Assembly (NCBI GenBank): GCA_963806955.1
Contig: CAWDZG010000002.1
Coordinates: 620,001 to 684,000, forward strand
Length of the DNA stretch: 64,000 nucleotides
Source: Gaiellasilicea sp963806955
GTDB taxonomy: Bacteria; Actinomycetota; Thermoleophilia; Gaiellales; Gaiellaceae
Reading direction: 5' to 3'
Below, one piece after another: positions 27,917-36,576 of this stretch. Positions within the stretch are counted from its first letter, which is position 1. The number at the start of each line of letters is the position of its first letter. A program made the translations under genes and the position numbers. The notes under the pieces were generated by a model. It did not search any database and was not told the DNA's origin. It saw only the letters and a list, made by a program, of their open reading frames with translations.

Positions 27917-29083
27917 CTACTCGTCGACGAGCGTGTACTCGCCGCCGTCGATTGTGAAGATGTAGAACTCTGCTCCCTCAGGGTCACCGTTGTCGTCGAA
28001 CGACAGGCTGCCGCCGAGGATCGAATCGTCGATCGTGGTGTCGCCGAGCCGCTCGGTGATCGCATCCCGGGTCGGCTCGTTGCCGTCCTGGCAGATGCTG
28101 TTCGCCGCGGTCAGCACGGCTTCCGTCGCGGCGTACGTCGGCGGCCCGAAGGTGCCGAAGTCGCCGTACTCGGCCGTGTAGGCCTCGACCAGGTCCGCGC
28201 TCGACTCGATGTTCGTGATGTCGGGGGCGAACGAGGACACGAACGCGCCGTCGATCTTGAAGTCGGACGGCGAGAAGAGCCCGTCCGAGCCGAACAGCAC
28301 CGCATCCTTGCCCTGCTCCTTCAACTGCTGCCCGAAGATCTGGGCGTTCGCAGCAATCTGCCAGGGCAGGAACACGACGTCGACATCGTTGCCGACCTTC
28401 GAGACGAGCGACGAGAAGTCGGTCAGCTTCTGGTTCACGGACTCCCGCATCACCGTCACGTCGGCATCCTCGAGCGCCTTCTGCACGCCGTCCGCGAGCG
28501 GCCGGCTGTACGACGTCTGGTCGTCGACGATCATGACCTTCTTGGCCTCGAGCGTGTCCGCGATGTACGAGGCGTCGGTCGGGGCCTGCGCATCGTCGTT
28601 CGGAACGACCCGGAAGAACGTCTTGAAGCTGCCGTCCGTGAGCGACGTCCGTGTCGCCGACGGTGACACCATCGCCAGGTTCTCGCGGGTGAAGATCGGG
28701 CCGACCGCCTCGACCTCCTGGCTGCCGGCCGGGCCGACGACCGCGAGGATCTTGTCGTCGGACGCGAAGCGCTGCCCGACCGTCGAGGCCTGAGCCGGAT
28801 CGAGCTGCGTGTCGCCCTCGACGAGGCTGAAGCTCGTGTCGTTCTCCTCGTTGAAACGCGCCACGGCGAACTTGGCCCAGTTGAGCTGCTCGGTGCCGAT
28901 CGAGCCGGCGTCGCCCGTGATCGGGGCCATCACGCCGATCGAGCCCTCGCAACCGGCGGCTGCCCCGGTCGTGCCTGCCGCCTCCGTCGTGCCTTGCGCT
29001 GTCTCGTCGTCGCCGCCACAGCCTGCAGCGAGCAGGCTGAGCCCGAGGACGAGCAGGAGCACCAGTTTCCGCATCTGCCTCAT
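27917..29083 (-). CDS. Branched-chain amino-acid-type substrate-binding lipoprotein (copy 1)
   Basis: 388 residues. Lipoprotein signal peptide ending LLAAGCGGDD. Periplasmic-binding fold type I (LivJ/LivK family): GVMAPITGDAGSIGTEQLNW, GDTQLDPAQASTVGQRF, VVGPAGSQEVEAV, MVSPSATRTSLTDGSF and FFRVVPNDDAQAPT. It feeds the downstream LivHMGF. It is a close paralogue of the next binding protein, sharing long identical stretches such as VFLPWQIAAN. Confidence 0.92.
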   Translation of the reverse strand: MRQMRKLVLLLVLGLSLLAAGCGGDDETAQGTTEAAGTTGAAAGCEGSIGVMAPITGDAGSIGTEQLNWAKFAVARFNEENDTSFSLVEGDTQLDPAQASTVGQRFASDDKILAVVGPAGSQEVEAVGPIFTRENLAMVSPSATRTSLTDGSFKTFFRVVPNDDAQAPTDASYIADTLEAKKVMIVDDQTSYSRPLADGVQKALEDADVTVMRESVNQKLTDFSSLVSKVGNDVDVVFLPWQIAANAQIFGQQLKEQGKDAVLFGSDGLFSPSDFKIDGAFVSSFAPDITNIESSADLVEAYTAEYGDFGTFGPPTYAATEAVLTAANSICQDGNEPTRDAITERLGDTTIDDSILGGSLSFDDNGDPEGAEFYIFTIDGGEYTLVDE

Positions 29084-29135
29084 CTCCCTTTCGGTTCCTT
29101 TCGGGACACATGCCCGGGTGCGGCGGTTTCTAACG

Positions 29136-29165
29136 GCTGCGGCCGCCCCTGAGGGCGGCCGCAGC
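29136..29165 (-). terminator. Hairpin between the two tandem binding-protein genes
   Basis: Perfect 13-bp stem GCTGCGGCCGCCC / GGGCGGCCGCAGC with a 4-nt loop, 25 bp after the stop of copy 2. No T-run. Same relative position as the hairpin after copy 1. Confidence 0.65.
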
Positions 29166-29189
29166 GCTACCTGATGCTGTTTCTTCGAG

Positions 29190-30335
29190 CTAGCCGACGA
29201 GCTTCTTCGAGCCGTTGGCGCCGAGCTTGAAGATGTAGAACTTGGCGCCCTTGACGTCGCCCCGCGTGGTGAACTGCAGGTTGCCGCCGAGGATGGTCTT
29301 CGGCACGAAGGTGGCGCGCAGGTTCTTCTGCACCTCCGCCCGCGTGATCCTGCCGTCCTTGCACGCCTTCTGGATCGCGACGATCGCCGCCTGCGTCGCC
29401 ACGTACACGGGCGGGCCGAAGTTCGAGACGAACTTCGCCTTGTAGCCCTTGACGAAGGCGGCGTTCCCCTTGATCCCGCGGATGTCGGGTGCGAACGCCG
29501 ACACGTACGCGCCGGAGATCTTGAAGTCGCCGGAGTCCAGGCCGTCCGAGCCGAAGATGATGGCCTTCTTGCCCTGCTCCTTCATCTGCTGTCCGAAGAT
29601 CTGGCCGTTGGCTGCGATCTGCCACGGCAGGAAGACGACGGTGACGTCGTCGCCGATCTTCGAGACGAGCGCCGAGAAGTCGGTCACCTTCTGGTTGACG
29701 GACTGCCGGGACACCTTGACCTTGCCGGCCCGGAGGTTCGCCTGCACACCGTTCGCAAGCGGCTTCGAGTACGCCGTCTGGTCGTCGACGATGAAGACGG
29801 ACTTCGACTTCAGGATCAGCCGGATGTACTTCGCGATCGTCGGTGCCTGCACCGAGTCGTTCGGGACGACCCGGAAGAAGTTCGGGATCGAGCCGTTCGT
29901 GAGCGACGTCCGCGTCGCGGAGGCCGAGATGAACGGCAGCCGGTCCTTCTTCTTGAAGATCGGTGCGACGGCGAGCACTTCCTGGCTGCCGGCGGGCCCG
30001 ACCACGGCGACGATCTTCGAGTCGGAGTGGAACTTCGTCCCGACCGTCGAGGCCTGAGCCGGATCGAGCTGCGTGTCGCCCTGGACGAGCTTGATCTTCC
30101 CCTTCGCCAGCTTGCGGATCGCGTACTTGGCGAAGCCGAGCTGCTCCTTGCCGATGAACGCCGCGTCGCCGGTGATCGGCCCCATGAAGCCGATCGTCGC
30201 GTTGCTGCACGTGGCGTCCGAGGCCGCCGCAACCGCGGGTGCGTCGACGCGCGCGAGCGCCTGAGCGGCGACCGCGAGCGAGACGATGACGAGCAGCGCA
30301 AACGCCGCAGCGCCCTTCCGTTTCCTTCCGTGCAT
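29190..30335 (-). CDS. Branched-chain amino-acid-type substrate-binding protein (copy 2, Sec-exported)
   Basis: 381 residues. Positively charged N-terminus (MHGRKRKG), hydrophobic core and probable signal peptidase I site near AQALA, with no lipobox, unlike copy 1. The mature part parallels copy 1 (GFMGPITGDAAFIGKEQLGF, VVGPAGSQEVLAV, FISASATRTSLTNGS) but is Lys-rich rather than acidic. The pair probably arose by duplication and may differ in ligand. It is 28 bp downstream of the bicupin gene. Confidence 0.9.
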   Translation of the reverse strand: MHGRKRKGAAAFALLVIVSLAVAAQALARVDAPAVAAASDATCSNATIGFMGPITGDAAFIGKEQLGFAKYAIRKLAKGKIKLVQGDTQLDPAQASTVGTKFHSDSKIVAVVGPAGSQEVLAVAPIFKKKDRLPFISASATRTSLTNGSIPNFFRVVPNDSVQAPTIAKYIRLILKSKSVFIVDDQTAYSKPLANGVQANLRAGKVKVSRQSVNQKVTDFSALVSKIGDDVTVVFLPWQIAANGQIFGQQMKEQGKKAIIFGSDGLDSGDFKISGAYVSAFAPDIRGIKGNAAFVKGYKAKFVSNFGPPVYVATQAAIVAIQKACKDGRITRAEVQKNLRATFVPKTILGGNLQFTTRGDVKGAKFYIFKLGANGSKKLVG

Positions 30336-30363
30336 TCCATGCCCTCCTGTTTGTTTGTCCCGG

Positions 30364-31101
30364 CTACGTCGCCGGAATTCGCTCCGTGCTGTCCTCGTAG
30401 GCGCGCGACGCGGGGTCGCCCGAGGGGTGAAAGACGCCGAGGATCCGCATCACCCCCGGCCCGGTGTTCTCGATGCAATGCACCTGCTCGGGCGGGAGGT
30501 GGAAGCACGACCCCGGTCCGAGCGGCAGCGATTCGCCGTCGATGTGGGCGAATCCTTCGCCCTCGACGATGTACCCGACCTCGTCGTAGGTGTGACTGTG
30601 GTCGGGAGCCCGGCATGGCTCGACGATGCCGACGAACTGCGTGGCATCGAGACAGCCGGCGTCCTGGTTGACGAGGTAGCGAAACGTCCGCTTCGCGTCG
30701 GCGCGCAACTCCGCCCGGTCGGCGAAACGGACGACGACCTCCCGTGGTGGGCGGGACGCGTGCTCGATGGGCACGCTCGTCGAGACGACGAGGAGCTCCT
30801 CGGAGCTGTCGTTCTCGACCACGTACGCCTCGCCTGCCCGGACGTACACGCCGCAATCCGGCTCGAGCGGGTGCGGCTCGCCGTCCAGCTCGAGCGTGCC
30901 GCTGCCGGAGACGACGTACAGCAGCTCGTCGCGCTCGGCGTCGCCGCGCGAGAGCGAGCGGCCCGGCCCGAATCGCGTCACGCGCTGCTCGAGCAGCTCC
31001 GAGCCCGTGTCGGCACCCATGATCTGCTTGTCGAGCGCCGTGTCGCCCTCGGCCCGGCGTCCTGCGACGTCGGCCTCGTCGACCACGAATGTCTGCCGCA
31101 T
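30364..31101 (-). CDS. Bicupin protein heading the Liv operon
   Basis: 245 residues with two cupin barrels. Cupin 1 (about 40-115) has LLYVVSGSGTLELDGEPH and GVYVRAGEAYVVEN; cupin 2 (about 150-230) has PDHSHTYDEVGYIVEGEGF and GSCFHLPPEQVHCIEN. The second keeps the likely metal ligands HSH and E; the first lacks the His pair. The layout resembles ureidoglycine aminohydrolase and other bicupins. Position suggests it handles the imported compound. TTGACA-N17-TGAGAT lies 6 nt before the ATG. Confidence 0.82.
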   Translation of the reverse strand: MRQTFVVDEADVAGRRAEGDTALDKQIMGADTGSELLEQRVTRFGPGRSLSRGDAERDELLYVVSGSGTLELDGEPHPLEPDCGVYVRAGEAYVVENDSSEELLVVSTSVPIEHASRPPREVVVRFADRAELRADAKRTFRYLVNQDAGCLDATQFVGIVEPCRAPDHSHTYDEVGYIVEGEGFAHIDGESLPLGPGSCFHLPPEQVHCIENTGPGVMRILGVFHPSGDPASRAYEDSTERIPAT

Positions 31102-31107
31102 GCGCCC

Positions 31108-31136
31108 ATCTCACCTGCTCGCCGGTGTCATGTCAA
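31108..31136 (-). promoter_or_regulatory. Leaderless promoter of the bicupin-Liv operon
   Basis: Minus strand: TTGACA (31136-31131), 17-bp spacer, TGAGAT (31113-31108), 6 nt, ATG 31101. The perfect -35 box and ideal spacer make this one of the best promoters in the window. Confidence 0.65.
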
Positions 31137-31172
31137 CAGCGGGAACCGGACTGACTGACCGGCAGCCTCTCC

Positions 31173-31178
31173 TACACT
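31173..31178 (+). promoter_or_regulatory. -10 box (TACACT) of the ABC-2 exporter operon, leaderless
   Basis: TACACT is followed by 7 nt and the ATG at 31186. A weak CTGACT lies 16 bp upstream. No ribosome-binding site could fit. Confidence 0.5.
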
Positions 31179-31185
31179 CGCGGGC

Positions 31186-32154
31186 ATGAACGTCGTCGAG
31201 GCAGTCGATCTGCGCCGCACCTACCGTGTCACGACGGGGACGATCCGTCGTCGCGCGCAGGAGATCGAGGCCGTCCGCGGCGTCAGCTTCACGATCGCGG
31301 AGGGCGAGCTCTTCGGCCTGCTCGGCCCGAATGGCGCCGGCAAGACGACAACGATCAAGATGCTGATCACCCTGCTGATCCCGACGTCGGGCACTGCCCG
31401 CGTGCTCGGCCACGACGTCGTCACGGACGCGCGCTCGGTGCGCGAGCGGATCGGCTACGTCTTCGGCGGTGACCGCGGCCTCTACGAACGGCTCTCGGCC
31501 CTGGACAACCTGCGCTACTTCGCGGAGCTGTACGCCGTCGATCACCGCCGCCAGCGCGCTCGCATCGACGAACTGCTCGAGCTCGTCGGGCTCAAGGGGC
31601 GCGAGCAGGAACGGGTCGAGGGCTACTCGCGAGGCATGCGCCAGCGCCTGCACATCGCGCGCGGGCTCCTGCACGACCCACCGGTCGTCTTCCTCGACGA
31701 GCCGACGATCGGCGTCGACCCCGTCGGTGCCCGCGAGCTGCGCGCGACGATCGCCTCGCTCACGCAGGCGGGCAAGACCGTGCTGCTGACGACGCACTAC
31801 ATGTTCGAGGCCGACGCGCTCTGCGACCGGATCGCCGTGATCGCGAACGGGCAGATCGTCGCGCAGGGAACGCCGGGCGAGCTGAAGGCGCAGGTAGCCG
31901 ACGGCAGCGTCGTCGAAGTCGAGGTGTTCGGGCTCGAGGAGTCGGCGGCCGATCGCCTGCGGGGTCTCGACGGAGTTCAGGCTGCGACGCTCGAGGATCG
32001 TGACCAGAAACAGCTCTTGATCGTCCAGACGGCCCCGGGCGCCGAGCTGACGCACGCGATCCTCTCGGAGCTCGGCGGCGCCGCCGTCGGGCGCGTCTCC
32101 TCGCGCGAGCCGACGCTCGAGGACGCGTACGTGCAGCTCGTCACGTCGGCGTAA
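31186..32154 (+). CDS. ABC-2 type exporter ATP-binding protein (DrrA-like)
   Basis: 322 residues. Walker A LLGPNGAGKTTTIKML, signature EGYSRGMRQRLHIARGL, Walker B PPVVFLDEPTIGVDP, H-loop LLTTHYMFEADALCD. The C-terminal domain (about 235-320) is typical of the DrrA/NatA group that exports drugs, lipids or glycans. It is followed by two ABC-2 permease genes on the same strand. Confidence 0.92.
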   Translation: MNVVEAVDLRRTYRVTTGTIRRRAQEIEAVRGVSFTIAEGELFGLLGPNGAGKTTTIKMLITLLIPTSGTARVLGHDVVTDARSVRERIGYVFGGDRGLYERLSALDNLRYFAELYAVDHRRQRARIDELLELVGLKGREQERVEGYSRGMRQRLHIARGLLHDPPVVFLDEPTIGVDPVGARELRATIASLTQAGKTVLLTTHYMFEADALCDRIAVIANGQIVAQGTPGELKAQVADGSVVEVEVFGLEESAADRLRGLDGVQAATLEDRDQKQLLIVQTAPGAELTHAILSELGGAAVGRVSSREPTLEDAYVQLVTSA

Positions 32155-32184
32155 GCTCCTCCGCGACGGAGCACCGGCCATCGC

Positions 32185-32190
32185 TAGATT
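32185..32190 (+). promoter_or_regulatory. -10 box (TAGATT) directly before the first ABC-2 permease
   Basis: TAGATT is followed by 7 nt and ATG 32198, within the 43-bp gap after the ATPase gene. It suggests a second, leaderless start inside the operon. Confidence 0.45.
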
Positions 32191-32197
32191 CGGGCGC

Positions 32198-32962
32198 ATG
32201 GTGCGCCTCTTCGCGATCGGCTGGCTCTTCCACCTGAAGAACCTGACGAACTCGCTCTTCTTCGTGCTCATCTCGGTGCTCCAGCCGGTGATCTTCGCCA
32301 CGATCGCGTTCTTCATGTTCCGCGCCGGCGACCGCACCGGCGGGCTGCTCTACGCCGCGCTCGGCGCCGGGCTGATGGGGATCTGGAGCTCGACGCTGTT
32401 CGGCTCCGGCGGCGCGATCCAGTGGCAGCGCTGGCAGGGGACGCTCGAGATCGTGATCGCAGCACCCGCCCGCTTCCTCTGGGTGATGCTGCCGCTGACC
32501 ATCTCGACCGCCACGATCGGGCTCTACTCGATCGTCGCGACGCTGTTCTGGGGGCGCGTTTTCTTCGGAGTGCCGCTGAGCTTCGAGCAGCCGTGGCTCT
32601 TCGCACTCGCGCTGCCGGTGACGATCCTCAGCCTCGGCCTGCTCGGGCTCGTGCTCGCATCGACCTTCATCCTCTACCGTCAGGCAAGCGCCTTCTCGAA
32701 CCTGCTCGAGTACCCGATCTGGCTCGCCACCGGGTTGCTCGTGCCGCTCTCGCTGCTGCCGGGCTGGGTGGAGCCGCTCTCGTGGGTGCTCGCGCCGACC
32801 TGGGGCATGGAGGCCGTGCGCAACGCGGCGCTCGGCGGCGAGGTCTGGCCGGGAATCGGAATGTGCATCCTGCTCGGTGCGATCTACCTCGCGGTCGGGT
32901 CGATCCTGCTGCAGAACTTCGAGCGCCTCGCACGGCGGCGCGCGACGCTCTCCCTGACATGA
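32198..32962 (+). CDS. ABC-2 type transporter permease 1
   Basis: 254 residues with six hydrophobic helices. The ABC-2 pattern is clear: LQPVIFATIAFFMF, EIVIAAPARFLWVMLPLTIS, a RQASAFSNLLEYPIWLATGL stretch, and the loop ...SLLPGWVEPLSWVLAPTWGMEA before the last helix. It forms a heterodimeric channel with the next permease and is driven by the upstream ATPase. Confidence 0.9.
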   Translation: MVRLFAIGWLFHLKNLTNSLFFVLISVLQPVIFATIAFFMFRAGDRTGGLLYAALGAGLMGIWSSTLFGSGGAIQWQRWQGTLEIVIAAPARFLWVMLPLTISTATIGLYSIVATLFWGRVFFGVPLSFEQPWLFALALPVTILSLGLLGLVLASTFILYRQASAFSNLLEYPIWLATGLLVPLSLLPGWVEPLSWVLAPTWGMEAVRNAALGGEVWPGIGMCILLGAIYLAVGSILLQNFERLARRRATLSLT

Positions 32963-32972
32963 CGGGGCCGGC

Positions 32973-33761
32973 GTGACGGCAGCCCTGCGCGTCTTCTTCG
33001 TCGGCGGAGCGATCTCGTACCGGGCGCTCTTCAACTGGATCAGCCCCGCCATGTACGTGACGACGATGCTCGGCAGCCCGATCTTCCAGATCCTCTTCTT
33101 CACCTACCTGGGGCGGTACGCGGGCGGCCGCGACGACTCGTTCTTCATCGTCGGGAACGCGGTGCAGGTCTCGGCGATGGCGGGGATCTACGGGATGGTG
33201 ATGGGGATCGCCAACGAGCGGCAGTTCGGCACGCTCTCGCCGCTGCTCGCGACGCCGGCGAACCGGCTTGCGATCTTCGCCGGCCGCGGGCTGCCCTTCA
33301 TCGTCAACGGCCTCGTCGTCTCCGCCTTCGGCTTCGTCTCGTCGTGGGTGCTGCTCGACTTCAGCCCCGACCCGGCCGTCCTCGCCGGCCTGGCTCTCGT
33401 CGTCGCCGTGACCGTCGTGTCGTGCACGGCGCTCGGCGCGCTGATCGGCTCGATCGGCCTGCGCGCCCGCGACGTCTTCTTCGCCGCGAACCTCGTCTAC
33501 TTCCTGCTGCTGCTCTTCTGCGGCGTCAACATCGCGGTCACCGACCTACCGGGCTGGATGGAGGCGGTCGCTCGCGTGCTGCCGCTCACACACGGGATCG
33601 AGGCGGCGCGGGAGGTCGTGAGCGGGACTCCGCTCGGGGAGGTCGCGGGGCTCGTGGCGACCGAAGCCCTGATCGGGGCGGCGTACGCCGTCACGGCATA
33701 CGGGCTCTTCCGGCTCTTCGAGGCGGAAGGTCGGCGCCGCGGCTCACTCGAGACCTACTAG
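32973..33761 (+). CDS. ABC-2 type transporter permease 2
   Basis: 262 residues, GTG start, 10 bp after permease 1. Six hydrophobic helices with MGIANERQFGTLSPLLATPA and, near the C-terminus, LPGWMEAVARVLPLTHGIEA, the ABC-2 signature loop. Different enough from permease 1 to form a heterodimer. The 3' end faces the metallophosphoesterase gene 8 bp away. Confidence 0.9.
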   Translation: MTAALRVFFVGGAISYRALFNWISPAMYVTTMLGSPIFQILFFTYLGRYAGGRDDSFFIVGNAVQVSAMAGIYGMVMGIANERQFGTLSPLLATPANRLAIFAGRGLPFIVNGLVVSAFGFVSSWVLLDFSPDPAVLAGLALVVAVTVVSCTALGALIGSIGLRARDVFFAANLVYFLLLLFCGVNIAVTDLPGWMEAVARVLPLTHGIEAAREVVSGTPLGEVAGLVATEALIGAAYAVTAYGLFRLFEAEGRRRGSLETY

Positions 33762-33769
33762 CCGGCGAC

Positions 33770-34486
33770 CTAGACCTCGAACACCTCGAAATCCTTGCCG
33801 AGCACGTGCACGGCCACGTTCCGCACCGGCACGGGGCCGAGCTCGCCGGCGAAGCTGCCGCGGTGCGCGTGGCCGTGCAGGACGAGGTCGGGCCGGTGGG
33901 CGCCGATCGGCGCCGCGAGCCGCGAGCTGCCGAGGAAGGCCCAGATCGTCTCCGGCTCGCCGACGAGCGTCTCCGGGATCGGCGCGTAGTGGAGGAGCAC
34001 GATCCGGCGGTGACACCCCGCGATCTCCTCGAGCCCGGCCTCGAGCGCCTCGACCTCGCGCGTCGTCTCGGCGTAGACCTCCCGCAGGAGCGGCTCGCCG
34101 AAGTCGGGCAGCTCGGCCCCCGGGAAGCCGCCGACGAAGCCCTTGCAGCCGACGATCCCGAGCTCGAGCTCGCCGACCTGGTGCACGGCCGCCTCGTGCT
34201 GGAGGACGTGGATCCCCGCCTCCTCGAGCACGGCGACGACCTCGTCGCAGCGGTTCGCGTGGTAGTCGTGGTTGCCGAGCACTGCGTACACCGGAACGTC
34301 GAGCCCACGGCAGGCGTCGGCGAGCACCGCCGCCTGCTCCGGCTCGCCGTGGGTCGTGAGATCGCCCGCCAGCAGGACGACGTCGGCCTGTCCCGGCAGC
34401 GCCGCGAACGCATGGGTGAGCCGCTCGCGCAGCGGCTCGGCAGCGTGGATGTCGCCCGCCGCCGCAACACGGATCGTGTCGGCCAT
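33770..34486 (-). CDS. Calcineurin-like metallophosphoesterase
   Basis: 238 residues from ATG 34486. The five metal-binding blocks are present: AAGDIHAAEP, LLAGDLTTHGEP, VLGNHDYHANR, LLHYAPIPETL and LVLHGHAHRGSF. No signal peptide, so cytosolic. It hydrolyses phosphoester or cyclic nucleotide bonds; the substrate is unknown. The longer upstream frame is not used because it overlaps the divergent gene. Confidence 0.9.
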   Translation of the reverse strand: MADTIRVAAAGDIHAAEPLRERLTHAFAALPGQADVVLLAGDLTTHGEPEQAAVLADACRGLDVPVYAVLGNHDYHANRCDEVVAVLEEAGIHVLQHEAAVHQVGELELGIVGCKGFVGGFPGAELPDFGEPLLREVYAETTREVEALEAGLEEIAGCHRRIVLLHYAPIPETLVGEPETIWAFLGSSRLAAPIGAHRPDLVLHGHAHRGSFAGELGPVPVRNVAVHVLGKDFEVFEV

Positions 34487-34533
34487 CGTCCGGCATGTTG
34501 ACCGGAGGCGGCTTTCACAAACGGGATCGTGGG

Positions 34534-34539
34534 TATAGC
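34534..34539 (+). promoter_or_regulatory. -10 box (TATAGC) 7 nt before the nucleotidyltransferase-fold gene
   Basis: TATAGC then 7 nt then ATG 34547. It fits the leaderless pattern and argues for ATG 34547 over the in-frame codon at 34529. Confidence 0.45.
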
Positions 34540-34546
34540 CGCGCGG

Positions 34547-35113
34547 ATGGGCTACACCCCCGCCGAGAACTTCCCCGACCTGATCGACGCGATGAAGCGC
34601 GCAGCCGCCGCGCTCCGCGACTCCGGCGTCCCCTACCTCCTCGGCGGCGGGCTCGCCGCCTGGGCGCGCGGCGGCCCGCCCACGGAGCACGACGTCGACT
34701 TCTTCGTCTACCCGGCCGACGCGGAGCGCGCCCTCGGGGCGCTGGTCGACGCGGGCATGCACGCCGAGCGCCCGCCCGAGGAGTGGCTGCTGAAAGCCTG
34801 GGACGGCGACGCGCTGATCGATCTCATCTTCCGTCCGGCCGCCGGCGAGATCGATCGGGGGTACTTCGACCGCGCCGAGGAGCTCGAGGTCGCGGCGCAG
34901 ACGATGCCGGTCGCGTCGCTGGCCGACGTGATGACGACGAAGTTGCTCGCGATCACCGAGCAGGAGCCCGACCTCTCCTCGGTGCTCGAGATCGCCCGCT
35001 CGCTGCGCGAGCAGATCGACTGGGACTTCGTGCGCGAGCGCACGGGCGGCTCGCCGTTCGCCCGCTCCTTCTTCACGCTCGTCGAGGAGCTCGGCGTCGT
35101 CGACGCCGCCTGA
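34547..35113 (+). CDS. Nucleotidyltransferase-fold protein
   Basis: 188 residues. YLLGGGLAAWARGG followed by EHDVDFFV gives the GG...DxD pattern of the minimal nucleotidyltransferase/AbiEii fold, with a third acidic residue in DALIDLIFRP. Such proteins include toxins, antitoxins and kanamycin-nucleotidyltransferase relatives. No partner gene is next to it. Convergent with dppA-like, 1 bp apart. Confidence 0.75.
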   Translation: MGYTPAENFPDLIDAMKRAAAALRDSGVPYLLGGGLAAWARGGPPTEHDVDFFVYPADAERALGALVDAGMHAERPPEEWLLKAWDGDALIDLIFRPAAGEIDRGYFDRAEELEVAAQTMPVASLADVMTTKLLAITEQEPDLSSVLEIARSLREQIDWDFVRERTGGSPFARSFFTLVEELGVVDAA

Positions 35114-35114
35114 C

Positions 35115-35930
35115 TCATGTCTCGAAGAAGAACGACTTCCACGCGTCCCACCAGGTGGGAGCCTCGACCCTGATCGTGCGCCCGTCGAGGCGCTCGACGC
35201 CGGGGTGGAAGCGGAGCCGGTCGGCCGGCTGCGTGCGCTTGAACTCGACCTTCACCTCGCAGGGGCTGCCGGGGTCGTAGGGCGGCACGGCCTTCAGGTC
35301 GGCGAGGGCCGCCTTCGCGCCCGCCTCGATCAGCTGGCGCGCGCGGACGGGCGGGATCATCCGGGCCGAGCCGGAGCCGAGCCCCTGCTTGACCGCGACC
35401 GTCGTCAAGCCCTCGCCGAGCAACGCCTTGCCCTCGGCGCACGACGCCGCGTCGCCCGTGACGAGGAGGACGGGGCAGCCCCAGGTGCCGCAGAGCGCCG
35501 CGTTGATCCCGGTCTCGCCCACCTCGGTGCCGTTGAACCAGAGCCGCTGGTAGTCGCGGCCGGACACGGTGTGGTTCATGTTCCCGTCGGCGGCGCCCGC
35601 CATCGCGTGCATGCCGACGAAGAGTGCGGCGTCGCACCCCTGCTCGAGGAACTCGGTGTAGCCCGTCCACTCCTCCTGCACCACCCACTCGCAGTCGGGG
35701 TCGAGCAGCTCGGGCCTGAGCGAGTTGAACGTCCAGCCGCCGCCGGCACCGTGGCAGTCCATCACGACAATCTCGGTCGCGCCGCCCGCCTTCGCGCCGC
35801 GCACGGCCGCGTTGATCTCCTCGGTGTAGAGCGTGCGGCCCTCGTCGTACATCGGGTCGCCGCCGCTCGTCTGCTCCGGCTTGACGATCCCGGAGACGCC
35901 CTCCATGTCGCTGATGATGTGGACGCGCAC
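35115..35930 (-). CDS. M55-family D-aminopeptidase (DppA-like)
   Basis: 271 residues, GTG start. DppA features: HIISDMEGVSG (metal-binding Asp and Glu), VVMDCHGAGGGW (His), FVGMHAMAG and NMNHTVSG (His), and NGTEVGETGINA (Glu). These zinc enzymes release N-terminal D-amino acids from peptides. It lies 9 bp after a LysE-type exporter gene on the same strand, suggesting peptide breakdown linked to amino-acid export. Confidence 0.9.
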   Translation of the reverse strand: MRVHIISDMEGVSGIVKPEQTSGGDPMYDEGRTLYTEEINAAVRGAKAGGATEIVVMDCHGAGGGWTFNSLRPELLDPDCEWVVQEEWTGYTEFLEQGCDAALFVGMHAMAGAADGNMNHTVSGRDYQRLWFNGTEVGETGINAALCGTWGCPVLLVTGDAASCAEGKALLGEGLTTVAVKQGLGSGSARMIPPVRARQLIEAGAKAALADLKAVPPYDPGSPCEVKVEFKRTQPADRLRFHPGVERLDGRTIRVEAPTWWDAWKSFFFET

Positions 35931-35939
35931 GGCGAGAGC

Positions 35940-36554
35940 CTACTGGCGCTGCTGAGCCGCGAGGCGCAGCCCGAGAGCGACGAGCACCGTGCCCGTGACG
36001 GCCTCGAGGGCGCGCCGCACCCGGTCGCGCTCGACGAAGCGGCGTGCCCGCGCGACGACGACCGCGTAGGCGGCGAGCCAGGAGAGCGTGAGGAGCGAGA
36101 AGGCGAGCCCGAGCCCGAGCAGCACCGGGAACGTCGTCCCGAACTGCGGCAGCAGGCTCGTGAAGAAGACGACCATCTTCGCGTTCGCGAGGTTGCTGAT
36201 CAGCCCCTGCCGGAGCGCGCGGCGGGGGCCTGCACCGCCGTCGCCTCCGCCCACGGCTGCAATCTCGCGGCGGCGCCACGCGGCCAGGAGCGCCTGCACG
36301 CCGAGCAGGACGAGGTAGGCGGCGCCGGCGAGCCGGAGCACGGTGAACGCGGGCTGCGACGCGCGGAGGATCGCGACGACACCGACCGCGGCCGCGACCG
36401 TCCACACCGCCTGGCCTCCTGCGACCCCGAGCGCCGTCGCGATCCCGGCGCGGCGCCCGCCGAGGAGCGTGTTGCGGATCGTGAGCGCGGTGTCCTGGCC
36501 GGGTGTGCAGATCACGACCGCGGCGACGGCGAGGAAGCCCACGAGCTCGGCCAC
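35940..36554 (-). CDS. LysE-family amino-acid exporter
   Basis: 204 residues from GTG 36554. Six hydrophobic helices. LysE/RhtB pattern: VAAVVICTPGQDTALTIRN near the N-terminus (conserved TPGP-like turn), ISNLANAKMVVFFTSLLPQF and a Leu-rich C-terminus. GTG 36554 is preceded 6 nt upstream by TATGCT (36566-36561), consistent with leaderless expression. The frame extends further upstream but runs into the divergent SDR gene. Confidence 0.88.
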   Translation of the reverse strand: MAELVGFLAVAAVVICTPGQDTALTIRNTLLGGRRAGIATALGVAGGQAVWTVAAAVGVVAILRASQPAFTVLRLAGAAYLVLLGVQALLAAWRRREIAAVGGGDGGAGPRRALRQGLISNLANAKMVVFFTSLLPQFGTTFPVLLGLGLAFSLLTLSWLAAYAVVVARARRFVERDRVRRALEAVTGTVLVALGLRLAAQQRQ

Positions 36555-36560
36555 GGCAAG

Positions 36561-36570
36561 AGCATACGCT
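36561..36570. promoter_or_regulatory. Overlapping divergent -10 boxes for lysE-like and SDR genes
   Basis: AGCATACGCT contains TATGCT on the minus strand (36566-36561) and TACGCT on the plus strand (36565-36570), overlapping by 2 bp. Each box is 6 nt from its own start codon (36554 minus, 36577 plus). Both cannot be occupied at once. Confidence 0.5.
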
Positions 36571-36576
36571 TGCGCA

